From assembly GCA_040905145.1 (NCBI GenBank), contig JBBDSC010000171.1:1-23975 (forward strand): a DNA stretch of 23,975 nucleotides. The letters are read 5' to 3'. The notes beneath the pieces are model-generated. The model was not told where the DNA came from and ran no database searches. It saw nothing but the letters and a program-made list of their open reading frames with translations. The stretch is from DATGMS01 sp040905145. Its GTDB lineage: Bacteria > Bacteroidota > Bacteroidia > Cytophagales > Cyclobacteriaceae. Position 1 is the stretch's first letter; the number at the start of each line of letters is the position of its first letter. Below are positions 23,943 through 23,975 of this stretch, piece by piece. The position numbers were made by a program, and so were the translations under genes.

Positions 23943-23975
23943 CCAAGTTTTAGACAGAGTTTAAATTACACTCTC
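23943..23975 (-). repeat. Candidate left terminal inverted repeat of the IS256-like element
   Basis: Leftward strand reads GAGAGTGTAATTTAAACTCT from the window edge, followed by GTCTAAAACTTGG. Position (about 30-60 bases before the transposase start) and composition fit an IS256-family end. The partner repeat is not in the window. Confidence 0.4.

Larger units (their letters stand above)
23130..23975 (-). mobile_element. IS256-family insertion sequence relic (truncated, frameshifted)
   Basis: Holds the N-terminal two thirds of a mutator-type transposase plus one presumed terminal end at the window's right edge. The other end was lost where the element meets the VOC fragment. The window ends before it can be decided whether the terminal repeat is complete. 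Confidence 0.8.

Noticed and set aside
1..23975. tRNA, rRNA, CRISPR arrays or toxin-antitoxin pairs
   Set aside because: None seen on reading both strands; the intergenic repeats are palindromic and dispersed, without regular spacers.

Overview
The window looks like a draft scaffold from a marine or soil Bacteroidota, most likely the Cyclobacteriaceae/Cytophagales side (Echinicola/Cyclobacterium/Algoriphagus-like; inferred, not tested). The grounds are a FecI-type ECF sigma factor paired with a FecR anti-sigma factor carrying a C-terminal DUF4974-like part, FISUMP-domain lipoproteins, small PepSY-like secreted proteins, AT-rich intergenic DNA with few Shine-Dalgarno sites, and intergenic palindromes common in this phylum (ACCACAGATT... 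and AACCACTAAG... families).

Layout. 1-1.9 kb: a leftward ECF sigma/FecR pair running off the window edge. 2.2-3.2 kb: two tandem small secreted PepSY-like paralogs, rightward, with a duplicated leader. 3.35-6.4 kb: leftward SMP-30/gluconolactonase lipoprotein, in frame behind a truncated TspO-like membrane protein, then an aldose 1-epimerase lipoprotein; both suggest sugar/lactone metabolism at the cell envelope. 6.4-7.4 kb: about 1 kb without genes, holding REP-like hairpins. 7.4-8.5 kb: DUF922 putative secreted zinc protease. 8.7-11.3 kb: a two-gene molybdenum hydroxylase (Tat-exported molybdopterin subunit plus [2Fe-2S] subunit). 11.5-13.1 kb: beta-carbonic anhydrase and a zinc-free MDR oxidoreductase. 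13.7-14.5 kb: ChaB-like protein and a DUF2267 gene broken by an in-frame stop.

14.5-20.8 kb is the most distinctive part: a head-to-tail leftward array of FISUMP lipoproteins, four intact genes and two degraded copies, with repeated flanks. The N-terminal half is conserved; the C-terminal tip of the FISUMP domain differs strongly in sequence and length from copy to copy. One copy looks mosaic, both degraded copies share the same one-base deletion, and the array runs into a 100-N assembly gap, so more copies may be missing.

20.9-24 kb: an MBL-fold hydrolase lacking its start (in the gap), a TauE/SafE fragment antisense to its tail, an intact Fpg/Nei-family DNA glycosylase, then a truncated VOC dioxygenase fragment butted against a truncated, frameshifted IS256-family transposase. 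This end is a zone of gene wreckage and rearrangement.

No tRNA, rRNA, CRISPR array, toxin-antitoxin pair or reverse transcriptase was found. Most genes are ordinary housekeeping or envelope genes; the candidate for something less described is the FISUMP array as a recombining set of surface proteins with variable tips.
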